64,000 nt of DNA from Photorhabdus khanii NC19 (lineage in GTDB: Bacteria > Pseudomonadota > Gammaproteobacteria > Enterobacterales > Enterobacteriaceae). Under the pieces are notes generated by a model that was not told the origin of the DNA, did not search any database, and was given only the letters and a program-made list of their open reading frames with translations. The stretch is taken from the NCBI RefSeq assembly GCF_000517265.1, contig NZ_AYSJ01000011.1:310091-374090 (forward strand), given 5' to 3'. A program made the translations under genes and the position numbers. Below, piece by piece: positions 39,157 through 48,009 of the stretch; the first letter of the stretch is position 1, and each line of letters opens with the position of its first letter.

Positions 39157-39976
39157 CAGCCATACCCAGCAGACTTAGAGCCGGTAACGAATTTCCCAAA
39201 AATAAATAATCCATTATGGCGGTAACACCAGGAACAAGATAAAACAAACTTGTTACATTCACCAAATTACCACGCTGAATAAGCCGGTAAAGTAATAGTT
39301 GAGCGACAACGGAAATCACTAACCCAAGCCATAATAATGAAATAATAAAACCAGGCACCAGTTGAAATTCAAAAGGCTGGAAAGGAACAAACAGTAAGCA
39401 AAGCAGTAAGCTAACACTATATTGCAGAGGTAAAACCGCTGAAGGCGCTTGATGAATTCGTTTCTGTAAAATCGCACCAAAGCTCATACAAACCAATGCT
39501 GCTAAGGCAAAAGTAATACCTGCAAAGGAAAACCGAGACAACACCAGGCTTTGATACACCACTAATATCAAGCCCAGTAACGCTAATAATAAACCCGCTA
39601 AACGTACAATCGAAAAACGGCGTTCGATCACCAGCAGTGTGATAATCGGTTGAATTCCCATCACTGTCGCCAAAACCCCAGGCGTGATCCCATTATCCAA
39701 AGCAAAAAAATAACAAATAGAATAGCCGCCAATTAATAAAACACCGGTACCGGCTATCTGTTTGCGTGTGCCGTGTACAGGCAGACAATGGCGATTACGC
39801 CTGAATAATAATCCCAGAAATATCAAAAAAATAAGCGCAATAGCAAAGCGCATCGTGAGAATGGCAAATGCGGTACTGTGATCAAGTCCCCATCGAGAAA
39901 AAATCGCACCACTGCTCCACAATAAGACAAACAGCAAAGTCGAGCTATAAGAGATCCATTGAGCTTTAGAAATCAT
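39095..39976 (-). CDS. EamA/DMT-family transporter, probable small-molecule exporter
   Basis: The 293-residue protein has ten hydrophobic helices in two EamA repeats (FVLLWSSGAIFSRWGLDHS at the start, GVTPGVLATVMGIQPI-like and ALLGLILVVYQ in the middle, GVTAIMDYLFLG in the second repeat). DMT carriers of this type export amino acids and metabolites. It lies next to the oxygenase-desaturase-amidinotransferase genes on the same strand, 330 bases downstream, so export of their product is plausible. Confidence 0.88.
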   Translation of the reverse strand: MISKAQWISYSSTLLFVLLWSSGAIFSRWGLDHSTAFAILTMRFAIALIFLIFLGLLFRRNRHCLPVHGTRKQIAGTGVLLIGGYSICYFFALDNGITPGVLATVMGIQPIITLLVIERRFSIVRLAGLLLALLGLILVVYQSLVLSRFSFAGITFALAALVCMSFGAILQKRIHQAPSAVLPLQYSVSLLLCLLFVPFQPFEFQLVPGFIISLLWLGLVISVVAQLLLYRLIQRGNLVNVTSLFYLVPGVTAIMDYLFLGNSLPALSLLGMAAILSGLVLVFRTKKISLSTQ

Positions 39977-40085
39977 AGGAATTTACACCTGTCTGACATT
40001 TAACGTACTCAAACCAACGCAGCCAGCCAAATCTGGCAACACTTGAATATAAACCCTCTCTCAAAGATGGGCATATTACACAGTT

Positions 40086-40223
40086 ATGGATAATAACGGG
40101 GGTGGTGGAGCAGCAGGAGGAGAAATGAAAGCAAAACGCATGCACACATATGCTTCGGCTAATACTAGCCTGGCAGGTGAAATCAGTGTGCATGCGGGTA
40201 ATAGCATTGTCTTCATCTTCTAA
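40086..40223 (+). CDS. Possible 45-residue glycine-rich peptide ORF
   Basis: ATG to TAA encodes MDNNGGGGAAGGEMKAKRMH followed by 25 more residues ending SIVFIF. The Gly-rich start and beta-type C-terminus are not typical of random AT-rich DNA. It lies antisense to the biosynthetic genes in the 330-base gap between the exporter and oxygenase genes. No clear ribosome-binding site is seen. A remnant of a longer gene or chance are alternatives. Confidence 0.2.
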   Translation: MDNNGGGGAAGGEMKAKRMHTYASANTSLAGEISVHAGNSIVFIF

Positions 40224-40308
40224 CACTTACATTAGTCGTTTCTAAATGTAGACGAATATTCCACTATGGTCAAATAGCCATGAAAAATTTTCAACGTCAT
40301 GAACATAC

Positions 40309-41163
40309 CTATGTCCACCAAATAAGATCACCATTTTGCTGTAATCCCATAAAACAGGTCACCAGTAAACGCCGTTCCGGTGAAGAGGTAGCATTACCAT
40401 TCAATACCGCATGGACTAAATTCCCATTCAACAATACCAAATCCCCCGCCTCGATATTAATCACCATACTTGCATGATCTTCCAATAATTCAGGTGGATA
40501 TGGATAACCGCTGTAAGTTAAACCAAGGGCACGACGTGATTGGTCATCGGGTTGAATGTTCCATACTTTTAATTGCCCCCCATTTTGAGGAACGTCAGCG
40601 TAAAAATTTACCGCCATGACACGATTAATTTGTTGGATCTCAAAATCACTCTGGCGCGGATCACTCAACGGTGCAAGATCATCATGAGGTAATAAAAGGA
40701 ATTCGCCGAAATTATTCCAATACACAATTTTTACATTACCCGCAGCGACACCATGATACATGGCAGGACGTGTTACCTGTGAGTTATTAGTGAATTGCTT
40801 AATAAAATTATCCATTGGATTGATTGTATCCTGAAACATCTCACTAATTGTCGGACGGAAATTTTCGGCTTCTTCTATATATTGACGGGTATCTTTTTCA
40901 ATATGAGATGCCCCAATAAAATACCCTTCAACACCATCAATACCTTTGCCGTAACGGGGAGTGCGAGCTGGAGAACGCCAAAAATTTTCAACTATTTTCT
41001 TTCTTTGTTCTGGTGGAAGAAAATGACGAACTCGACAAGCCGCAAGGTGACCATTCAAAAGATCAGAAACCGCATCCATTGATATATCGTTCAACGTTTC
41101 GTGTACAGTAAATTCTGATTCTGCCAGCTTTGTTCCTCTAATGCCGGATCTTTCTTGCATCAT
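40309..41163 (-). CDS. 2-oxoglutarate/Fe(II)-dependent oxygenase-like protein
   Basis: The 284-residue protein shows a double-stranded beta-helix pattern: an HxD pair at H160-D162 (LLPHDDLAPL), strands through NRVMAVNFYADVPQNGGQL, a distal H251 (NGNLVHAV) and arginines at 264-265 (ERRLLVTC) that could bind 2-oxoglutarate. This fits the prolyl-4-hydroxylase-like superfamily, which hydroxylates amino-acid or small-molecule substrates. GGGGAG precedes the double ATG. It is 60 bases downstream of the desaturase gene on the same strand. Confidence 0.8.
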   Translation of the reverse strand: MMQERSGIRGTKLAESEFTVHETLNDISMDAVSDLLNGHLAACRVRHFLPPEQRKKIVENFWRSPARTPRYGKGIDGVEGYFIGASHIEKDTRQYIEEAENFRPTISEMFQDTINPMDNFIKQFTNNSQVTRPAMYHGVAAGNVKIVYWNNFGEFLLLPHDDLAPLSDPRQSDFEIQQINRVMAVNFYADVPQNGGQLKVWNIQPDDQSRRALGLTYSGYPYPPELLEDHASMVINIEAGDLVLLNGNLVHAVLNGNATSSPERRLLVTCFMGLQQNGDLIWWT

Positions 41164-41225
41164 AACAGACTCCCCAATAGTAAATTCGTCGGGCTATCCA
41201 TCAAACCTGTCCTGATTAACCAGGA

Positions 41226-42185
41226 TTATTTTTGCCTTATAAATCTGTGCAGCAGAGATCTACGCCTATGTAAAAAACCTAATATCGCAGGTACTGGACT
41301 AATAATCCTCTTCTGCGCAGCGAGCTGGGTTGAATATTTCCTGCGTAAATCAGGTAACAGCTTCCAGTGGGTGCCACCTGAGATATGATGCTCTTGGTGA
41401 TAACCATCATTAAACATGAATAAATTATAGATACGTCCATAATAGCTCACTGAGTTTGCAAATCTGTTCTCCGGCTGTGCACCATAATGTTCGTAGTAGT
41501 TTTGAATATTAACCAGGACAAAGGCAAAATAGAGAGAGGGTAAATAACAAAATAAAGCCCACTTCCAGGACAAAGTGAATAAGATAATAATCCACACCAC
41601 CTGGAACAATCTATCTAACCTCAATTGCCATAACTCTTTAATTTTACTGGTTCTGGCATTAGAAAGAAGTTTTTCATACCCTTTATCGGCTTTACTAAGT
41701 GGTTTGTGCCAGATAAATAGAGACCAGCACATACGCACAAAACTACTATAAAAGGTAGATGCTGCACCAAGGACAGAATAGTTCCAAAGAGTACTATGCT
41801 CCCCAATTTCTTTGCCATTTATAAAGGTAGAAGAGGTATCCAAAGGTCCGCCTTCACCTACTCCCCGATCGTTATTATATTTGTGGTGATTACGAACATG
41901 GGACAGGTGATAAGACTGTACAGACTGCCCAATATTCATTGAATTCAGTATCGACACAAACCCATTCATTACACGAGAAACGAACCAGGGAGTATGGGTG
42001 AAAAAATGCGATATCACTATTATGTTGTAAGTTGTCATCAGTGTAAGAAGCACAATGTTGACTAACCACCCCATAATAGTGAAATGATCCCAATACATGA
42101 CGAGTGTAACCGTGGCTACCGTATGCGAAATGCTTAATATAAACATGACTGCATCCCAAGCGGAATATTTCCAGATAGCCATCAT
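41226..42185 (-). CDS. Fatty-acid-desaturase-superfamily membrane di-iron oxidase
   Basis: About 319 residues with several membrane segments and three histidine boxes: HFFTH (about 60-64), HVRNHH (about 96-101) and YHQEHH (about 265-270). These bind two irons in membrane desaturases and hydroxylases. The preferred start is 42185 (MMAIWKYSAW) behind AGGAGAG, which overlaps the stop of the amidinotransferase gene (TAG inside the ribosome-binding site), so the two are coupled. An in-frame start at 42200 is possible. Members can act on non-lipid substrates; the substrate here is unknown. Confidence 0.87.
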   Translation of the reverse strand: MMAIWKYSAWDAVMFILSISHTVATVTLVMYWDHFTIMGWLVNIVLLTLMTTYNIIVISHFFTHTPWFVSRVMNGFVSILNSMNIGQSVQSYHLSHVRNHHKYNNDRGVGEGGPLDTSSTFINGKEIGEHSTLWNYSVLGAASTFYSSFVRMCWSLFIWHKPLSKADKGYEKLLSNARTSKIKELWQLRLDRLFQVVWIIILFTLSWKWALFCYLPSLYFAFVLVNIQNYYEHYGAQPENRFANSVSYYGRIYNLFMFNDGYHQEHHISGGTHWKLLPDLRRKYSTQLAAQKRIISPVPAILGFLHRRRSLLHRFIRQK

Positions 42186-42192
42186 TACTCTC

Positions 42193-43293
42193 CTAGTCAA
42201 GATAAGACTGTAAACTTCCGCGCCGCCTTACATCCACTGTTGCACAATGGAAGGAGCCACCGAAGGAGTTAAAGTTCCTGAAATTACATGGAATCGGCGT
42301 AAAGCCCCAACGTTTCATCGCCGCGATCATGGGTTCATCCTGCTTTTCAACAATCACCCGCTTCTCATCCAGCATTAAAATATTCATGTTGATCCATTTA
42401 CTGGTCATATACAGAGGATGGTTGTCAGGAATAACCGGTTCAGGCGCATGCAGCACATCCCATCCTTTAAACAGCTCAGGAACTTTTAACACCTTTTTCG
42501 GGTTAATTAATAGTTTCCCTGGCGCCATAGGAACAAATGTGGCATCAATGTGCATAGGACTATCATCATTAAATTCAAAAACATGAATACGATAATCATC
42601 ACCTAAATGACGACGAAGCCACTCGATACCAAATTCATTCGTGACATGGCTTTTTTGCGCAATGATATCGCGCCCACACCGGATAAAATCCGCAGCATCA
42701 AATGTCGGTTCAAACTCGGTCACAGCAAGAGGAACACGATCTTTGCCATTAGGTTGATCCCATTCGAAATTATATTGTTCATCGATCAACTGTGGTTTTG
42801 GGCCAGAGCTCCATTTCGCGCCCTGTTTAAAATAATCTTTAAGTAGAGTCTTATACGCCGCCGTTTCAAAATAACGGGAGCGCCACGCCAGCGGGCATTC
42901 AATAATATCATCACCAATAACTAACAGCACATCACGGGGCATTGCACAATATAGCCCGGTGCTGCTCCAGCCCGGTGCACCAAATACCAGAGATTGATCC
43001 TGAGGTTCTGGCCGACGTACTGTTACCCCTTCGCTTTCAAGAATATGAACAAACTCTTCTAATTCCCTGGAAGCTGCTTCAATTTGCTCTTGTGGAAATG
43101 ACCGGCCAGCATGCCGTTGAAAAGTAGCAACTTGATTTTCTGGTAGTACAGACTCCAGAGACATATGCCAGGAAGGGAATCTGGCACCATCAACAACACC
43201 GACGATCACCTCTTCAAGAGGATCCCATTCGTTAAAAGAATTAACTGGGGAAGAAATTTTATTGTTACTATCTATTAAATTTGAATCAAGCAT
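42193..43293 (-). CDS. Arginine:amine amidinotransferase (AGAT family)
   Basis: The 366-residue protein has VNSFNEWDPLEEVIVG near the N-terminus, EPTFDAADFIRCGRDI (catalytic Asp about 199-202), SPMHIDATF (His248) and GGSFHCATVDVRR (nucleophile Cys350), the complete catalytic set of L-arginine:glycine amidinotransferases. Such enzymes move the amidino group from arginine to an amine, leaving ornithine. It starts the minus-strand cluster and is coupled to the desaturase gene. The acceptor could be glycine, lysine (as for phaseolotoxin AmtA) or a pathway intermediate. Confidence 0.93.
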   Translation of the reverse strand: MLDSNLIDSNNKISSPVNSFNEWDPLEEVIVGVVDGARFPSWHMSLESVLPENQVATFQRHAGRSFPQEQIEAASRELEEFVHILESEGVTVRRPEPQDQSLVFGAPGWSSTGLYCAMPRDVLLVIGDDIIECPLAWRSRYFETAAYKTLLKDYFKQGAKWSSGPKPQLIDEQYNFEWDQPNGKDRVPLAVTEFEPTFDAADFIRCGRDIIAQKSHVTNEFGIEWLRRHLGDDYRIHVFEFNDDSPMHIDATFVPMAPGKLLINPKKVLKVPELFKGWDVLHAPEPVIPDNHPLYMTSKWINMNILMLDEKRVIVEKQDEPMIAAMKRWGFTPIPCNFRNFNSFGGSFHCATVDVRRRGSLQSYLD

Positions 43294-43833
43294 GTCGTCT
43301 CCTGATATTTTAATACTATGTCGCCTTAAAACTGTAACAACTGTATTAATTGCGACCCTATCGCCATCAATGGTGACTTCTCAGAAAGAATTTAGTTTAA
43401 ATATGAGTAATGATTAATATGATGGCTCTACTTATCCCTACAGTTTGAAAAATTAAATGGCTATGATTTTTTCAGGTTTAATAAACCCAGAAACAAATTA
43501 TAATTTTTTTATTAAAAACGGTAATACACAGTTAAAAATTTTATTTTTTCATTATGAAATATTAAATCACTGCAATAATATACGACAACAACATTATAAT
43601 TCCACCGTGCTTTTATAAACCTAAACTGACGCTATAAATTTACCTGCCCACAATAATATATAGACATTCAAATTTGTAAAGGTATTAGATTTAAGCACTG
43701 TGAAATAGAGCACATGTTATTGTTTGCTACATTATTATTTACTTATAAAATATTACCATATGTAAATAAAATAGGGTTTATTTATGAGATATTTTTGTTT
43801 TATTTTCTAATGATGGATTCCAATAGAGGAAGA
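43294..43833. other. AT-rich intergenic region upstream of the amidinotransferase gene
   Basis: About 540 bases of AT-rich sequence. It must contain the promoter of the minus-strand cluster starting at 43293. I see no family-bearing ORF; the plus-strand ORF at 43714 is made of low-complexity codons and runs through a terminator. Confidence 0.5.
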
Positions 43834-43857
43834 CAGGCCAATAATATTATTGGCCTG
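43834..43857 (-). terminator. Perfect palindrome after Cip-like gene 1
   Basis: An 11-bp perfect stem (CAGGCCAATAA and its complement) with a two-base centre, 24 bases after the stop of the Cip-like gene. The copy after Cip-like gene 2 is related in position and surroundings. Confidence 0.65.
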
Positions 43858-43880
43858 CTTTTAGTTAATTATTACGGATT

Positions 43881-44171
43881 TTATGCTTTTATAGTTAAAG
43901 TTTTTATCATACCGTCAACTCCTAAAATACTAGAGGACTCATATTTTCCTGATATATGAAGATTCTGATTAGACATAGCCGCTAACAATATGTTATAAAC
44001 TACTAACGAATGATCATTGGCTTTAGGATCGCTATCGTCTTCCCAATATATACTATACTTTTTCTTGGCTGTCTGGCCCACTAGGTTTGTAGTTACAATA
44101 ACTCTTGGATTTTTTTGATTATCAAATTCGACAGCAGCTACTTGACTCGAATCTAGCGTTTGCTCGCTCAT
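43881..44171 (-). CDS. Small CipA/CipB-like protein 1
   Basis: From ATG 44171 (behind GGAGTTTGAA) this gives 96 residues starting MSEQTLDSSQVAAVEFD, with VIVTTNLVGQTAKKKYSIYW, SLVVYNILLAAMSN and a C-terminal LHISGKYESSSILG region. Hydrophobic/charged alternation and size resemble the Photorhabdus inclusion proteins CipA/CipB as I recall them, and the second small gene of this locus. An in-frame ATG at 44183 is less likely, because GGAG of the preferred start lies within it. No signal peptide. Single gene with its own promoter and terminator. Confidence 0.6.
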   Translation of the reverse strand: MSEQTLDSSQVAAVEFDNQKNPRVIVTTNLVGQTAKKKYSIYWEDDSDPKANDHSLVVYNILLAAMSNQNLHISGKYESSSILGVDGMIKTLTIKA

Positions 44172-44359
44172 TTCAAACTCCATAATGTAATAAATGAATT
44201 TATATTACCCAAGATACAGAACAACAAACTGTTTACTTGTGGAATATAAGATAGAGGACACTTCTACTATAAAATCAATATGCTTGATAGGTCATCTACG
44301 CATCAGATATAGTAGTTAGCATTTTTAATACTACATTAATACTTTATCTAACACATATA

Positions 44360-44387
44360 ACTATAGATGCCATTCATACGTTGTCAA
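44360..44387 (-). promoter_or_regulatory. Sigma-70 promoter of Cip-like gene 1
   Basis: On the minus strand: TTGACA, 16 bases, TATAGT. It is nearly identical to the element before Cip-like gene 2, including flanking bases on both sides. The distance to the start implies a leader of roughly 180 bases. Confidence 0.65.
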
Positions 44388-44698
44388 ATAAAAGTGATAG
44401 CTTAATTTAAAAATACGTCTACATTGTCACAAAAAACAGAAATGCAGATCTTTCATATTAAAACATTGATATATCATTAACTTTTTCCACATCTAATAGT
44501 TACATGTATAAATTATAATAATCTACCTAGATATTTATTATCTTCCTTAAAAAGGTAAAATTATTGGTACAATCACAGAATTAAAAAATAAATCATAGAA
44601 ATTATAAACAATGTATTGTTCGTGGAGTTATATTTTACTTACTATACAAATCCACCAAAAATTATTATTTTATTCCCTAATGATAAATCCAAATAGAA
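44388..44698. other. AT-rich spacer between the two Cip-like cassettes
   Basis: About 310 AT-rich bases separate the promoter of gene 1 from the terminator of gene 2. No ORF, RNA gene or repeat is convincing here. Confidence 0.5.
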
Positions 44699-44732
44699 AA
44701 AGGCAGAACGATAATATTACCATTCTGCCTTT
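44699..44732 (-). terminator. Terminator after Cip-like gene 2
   Basis: AAAGGCAGAA pairs with TTCTGCCTTT; read on the minus strand a T-run follows. It lies about 140 bases beyond the stop of the gene at 44872. Flanking bases (TGATRRATCCAAATAGA-like) resemble those at the gene 1 terminator, supporting cassette duplication. Confidence 0.65.
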
Positions 44733-44871
44733 GACTAAGTGCATTTAGTAGAAAACATATTTATAATTTGAATAAAACCAGCTCTATCTGATTATATCTT
44801 TCAAACTAAATTAAATTATTCTACAGAATCTGTGATTCCACGCACTCATTCAGAGGTTTAATCAATACTTA

Positions 44872-45177
44872 TTAAATCTCTACACCTACTATATATTTCA
44901 GCTTCGCCAGCTTACTTTTTGCGACTTTTACTTTTATATCTAATTTTTCATGAAGAACACGTAAAAGAGACAGATAGAGCAGCACAATCTTCTCTTTATC
45001 TTTGTCACCATCAACCAGTAATAGATGAAAATCTTCAACCACGCCTAAAATATTAAGACTAACGATAACTGAACTGGGTGACAGAATATCAACTAAGACC
45101 TTCTCTACTTTACCCACTTTCAGTTCATCATCTACAAGCAGCTCTTCATGTAACAAAATATCTTTCTTAATTATCAT
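44872..45177 (-). CDS. Small CipA/CipB-like protein 2, Leu/Val/Lys-rich
   Basis: The 101-residue protein starts MIIKKDILLHEELLVDDELK behind GGAG and is very rich in Leu, Val, Ile, Lys and Asp. Pattern elements shared with gene 1: V-S/T-x-N-I/L-x-G, an acidic turn with D-x-D/S, L-x-Y-x-x-L-L, a helix, then L/I-x-I-x-x-K. The C-terminal part (LYLSLLRVLHEKLDIKVKV, then YIVGVEI) resembles what I recall of CipA with methionines replaced by leucines. Possible intracellular crystal or storage protein; function not proven. Confidence 0.6.
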   Translation of the reverse strand: MIIKKDILLHEELLVDDELKVGKVEKVLVDILSPSSVIVSLNILGVVEDFHLLLVDGDKDKEKIVLLYLSLLRVLHEKLDIKVKVAKSKLAKLKYIVGVEI

Positions 45178-45380
45178 GATATAAACTCCAAAATTTAATG
45201 TAACTAATTGATAAATAACTTATATGACTTCAGGATACAAACAATAAGCTATTCATTTTTGCAATATAAGATTGTGACCATTTCCACTAGAAAATAAGTG
45301 CCCATCAGGAATTTATCCAGCATTTAGATAATATACACAGCATTTTTGATGCCATATTAACGCTTTATCTAATACATATA

Positions 45381-45408
45381 ACTATAGATGCCATTAATGT
45401 ATTGTCAA
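45381..45408 (-). promoter_or_regulatory. Sigma-70 promoter of Cip-like gene 2
   Basis: On the minus strand: TTGACA, 16 bases, TATAGT, with surrounding bases almost the same as at 44360-44387. The leader is about 200 bases. Conservation of both promoter and leader length between the two cassettes suggests shared control. Confidence 0.65.
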
Positions 45409-45841
45409 TAAAATACAAAAATAAATTTAATTATTTAAAATCAATATTTTATTAACAAACAACAAATAGCTCATAACATTTTAATATTATATTTCATGGG
45501 AATTACAAGCGGGAAATTAATAATGTGGTGTTTTATTGGCAATATTATATATCACATCTCACTCTGTGATTATAACAAGAAGATAAAATAAAGATCATGC
45601 AATTGTTATATTATTAAATTGATTACAGCCTATCAATGACCATTTTGTTATTTATATCTAATTTAATTTTTGCATTAAATACAATTATCTGTCGTAAGAT
45701 AAGTTTTTTGGACTCAAAATAAATATAGAATTAATAACGAATACAATCCCAAGATAATACTATCAGAACGTGGTATCAATATTAATTATACCACGCTTTA
45801 TTACAAGACGGCCTGACTAACACCCTTTAAATCACAAACGC
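45409..45841. other. AT-rich intergenic region
   Basis: About 430 AT-rich bases between the gene 2 promoter and the alpha/beta hydrolase 3' end. No coding or RNA feature is supported. Confidence 0.5.
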
Positions 45842-46774
45842 TTATCCAGAAGCCCTGGATAACCAATTTCTGATGTCTTCAACGATAGGAGTGACTTGCA
45901 AAACATCCTCTCTATCTTTAAATCTATGGCTTAGTCCCGGGTATTGATAGAAGGTAATATTATTTTTCTTTAATTGCGCTTCCATTTCTATAGCTGCACT
46001 CACACTGACGGAATTATCATTCAGTGTTTGAATAATCAAAATAGGTCTTTTCGTCTGACTTAATACTTTATATTGATTAATACCGAGCGAGACTTTCCAC
46101 CAGTTAACGCCATGATTACTCATTTCCAGTTCACCAACATGATGATCGGTACGTATTTCTTTCTGGAACGCTCTAAATCCCTTAATAGCCTCATTGATAT
46201 GCTCTGGTGGGACCTCACTCTTCATACTATGAATAACATCATCAGCGAAATACTGACCACCCCCATTCAGCGCAATCGTTCTATCAATATAATTAACTTG
46301 TGATGTCATTAAATTGGCGACTATAGCCCCTTCACTTCCCCCTAAAACAATGATCTTCTTATACTTATCTTGATTCTTTAGATAACCAATAATCTGAATA
46401 TAATCTTTTACCCGCTGTTCTGGCGTATCTGATCTTATGTAAGCCTTAGGACAATCCGAACGTTCCACCGCATCAGACCAGGGGAGAGAGGCATTAATGC
46501 CATATTTCTCTACAGTTAAGACATCAGTATCCGGATAAATATCACTGAATGTTTCATTCACAAATTTATTATTAGCGATACTGTTACAATCAGAACCTTG
46601 TATCAGTACCAATAAGTTGTTTCCACCTCTTTGCTTGAGATAGTAAGTTATTTCACTACCATCATGACGGAAAAACTGTTTATGCGAATCTGAGTAAACA
46701 GAGCTTATACAACATAAAAAAACCAGAACAGACGCCAGGATTCGCTGTCGTAAATTAAAACCATATGCTTTCAT
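45842..46774 (-). CDS. Exported alpha/beta hydrolase (esterase/peptidase-like)
   Basis: From ATG 46774 (behind AAGGAGAG) about 310 residues. The N-terminus MKAYGFNLRQRILASVLVFL leads into CCISSVYS, a signal peptide with a likely cleavage near SVYS-DS. LVLIQGSDCNS resembles an oxyanion loop, IVLGGSEGAIVA is the nucleophile elbow, LNDNSVSVSAA holds the probable acid and PGLSHRF the histidine. A periplasmic or secreted serine hydrolase of unknown substrate. The frame runs 28 codons upstream without signal-peptide logic, hence the start chosen. Confidence 0.82.
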   Translation of the reverse strand: MKAYGFNLRQRILASVLVFLCCISSVYSDSHKQFFRHDGSEITYYLKQRGGNNLLVLIQGSDCNSIANNKFVNETFSDIYPDTDVLTVEKYGINASLPWSDAVERSDCPKAYIRSDTPEQRVKDYIQIIGYLKNQDKYKKIIVLGGSEGAIVANLMTSQVNYIDRTIALNGGGQYFADDVIHSMKSEVPPEHINEAIKGFRAFQKEIRTDHHVGELEMSNHGVNWWKVSLGINQYKVLSQTKRPILIIQTLNDNSVSVSAAIEMEAQLKKNNITFYQYPGLSHRFKDREDVLQVTPIVEDIRNWLSRASG

Positions 46775-46845
46775 TAATCTCTCCTTTAGCTGACATATTA
46801 AAGACCACAAACTGTCAATATTGTTCCCGTCAGAAAAATTTTTAG

Positions 46846-46860
46846 AATTTGAAAGCAAGG
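46846..46860 (+). promoter_or_regulatory. Ada-box-like sequence upstream of ada
   Basis: AATTTGAAAGCAAGG resembles the E. coli ada operator (AATT...AAAGCGCAAG) with small changes, and lies about 65 bases upstream of the ada start. Methylated Ada would activate here. Tentative. Confidence 0.3.
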
Positions 46861-46926
46861 TTCAGAGTTTTCTTACCTTAATTCCTAACTATAATGACTA
46901 CAACGCCAACTTCCTGGAGATACGTA

Positions 46927-48009
46927 ATGAAAAGCGATAAATGCCCTCAGGCAAAGAGAACATTAGATGATCCCCGTTGGCAAGACATTCTCAATAAAAG
47001 CCCTGAACCCGATATTCCGTTTGTTTATTGCGTATTGACGACAGGTATCTATTGCCGCCCATCCTGCCCTGCCCGTTTTCCCAAACCTGAAAATATTCTA
47101 TTCAAGGATACATGGCAGGCAGCAGAACAAGCTGGTTTCAGAGCCTGCCAACGCTGTCATCCAAACTCAGAATCGCTTGACGAGCAGAATATTCAAAAAG
47201 TTGCTCAAGCCTGCCGATTAATTGAAGAATCAGATAGACCTATCAGTTTAAAAGTCTTGGCTGCTCAGGTTGAACTCAGTGAGTTTCATTTTCACCGGCT
47301 TTTTAAAAAACAGACGGGCCTGACACCCAAACAATATGCCAACTTACACCAAGAAAAACGGCTGCGCCATAACCTCATCGCAGCAAAGGATTCCGTTACT
47401 CATGCTATCTACAATGCCGGATATGGATCTAATAGCCGTTTTTATGAAAAGGCTGAAAATATATTAGGCATGCGCGCTTCTCAATATAAAAAAGGGGGCA
47501 AAGGCTATACTATCCGTTTTGCTATCGGCACCTGTCACCTTGGGGAAATTCTTGTTGCGCAGACCGATAAAGGAATATGTGCTATATCCTTGGGTGATGA
47601 TGCGGAGCAGCTTATCCATAAACTACAGGATATGTTTCCCGCAGCGGAACTGATTGGTGGAGACAGTCATTTTGAAAAAACGATGGCTTACGTCGTCGGC
47701 TTTATTGCACAGCCTAAACCAAGATTTAACCTGCCCCTGGATATTCAAGGCAGTACATTCCAAAAACAAGTCTGGCTGGCACTAGAGAAAATCCCAATGG
47801 GTCAAACAATAAGTTATCAGGAATTAGCTGATTACCTTGGTAATCCTAAAGCTGTTCGGGCGGTAGCAAATGCTTGTGCCGTCAACAAACTTGCTGTGGC
47901 GATTCCATGCCACCGGGTAGTACGTACTGATGGCTCAATATCGGGATATCGTTGGGGGATTGAACGTAAAAAAGTACTGCTGGCATATGAGAAAAAACAA
48001 TTGCTGTGA
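46927..48009 (+). CDS. ada: Ada, bifunctional methyltransferase/transcriptional activator
   Basis: The 360-residue protein has the zinc-cysteine sensor domain (Cys43, Cys47, Cys74 and Cys77, in TGIYCRPSC and ACQRCHP), an AraC-type helix-turn-helix (SEFHFHRLFKKQTGLTPKQY, about 125-145), and a C-terminal O6-methylguanine methyltransferase with the active-site PCHRVVR. It repairs methyl phosphotriesters and O6-methylguanine and activates ada/alkA. The start at 46927 follows GGAG; 11 more in-frame codons upstream lack support. Confidence 0.95.
   Translation: MKSDKCPQAKRTLDDPRWQDILNKSPEPDIPFVYCVLTTGIYCRPSCPARFPKPENILFKDTWQAAEQAGFRACQRCHPNSESLDEQNIQKVAQACRLIEESDRPISLKVLAAQVELSEFHFHRLFKKQTGLTPKQYANLHQEKRLRHNLIAAKDSVTHAIYNAGYGSNSRFYEKAENILGMRASQYKKGGKGYTIRFAIGTCHLGEILVAQTDKGICAISLGDDAEQLIHKLQDMFPAAELIGGDSHFEKTMAYVVGFIAQPKPRFNLPLDIQGSTFQKQVWLALEKIPMGQTISYQELADYLGNPKAVRAVANACAVNKLAVAIPCHRVVRTDGSISGYRWGIERKKVLLAYEKKQLL

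Noticed and set aside
43714-43959. 81-codon plus-strand ORF
   Set aside because: Low-complexity Phe/Leu/Ile content, runs through the terminator palindrome and overlaps the 3' end of the Cip-like gene.
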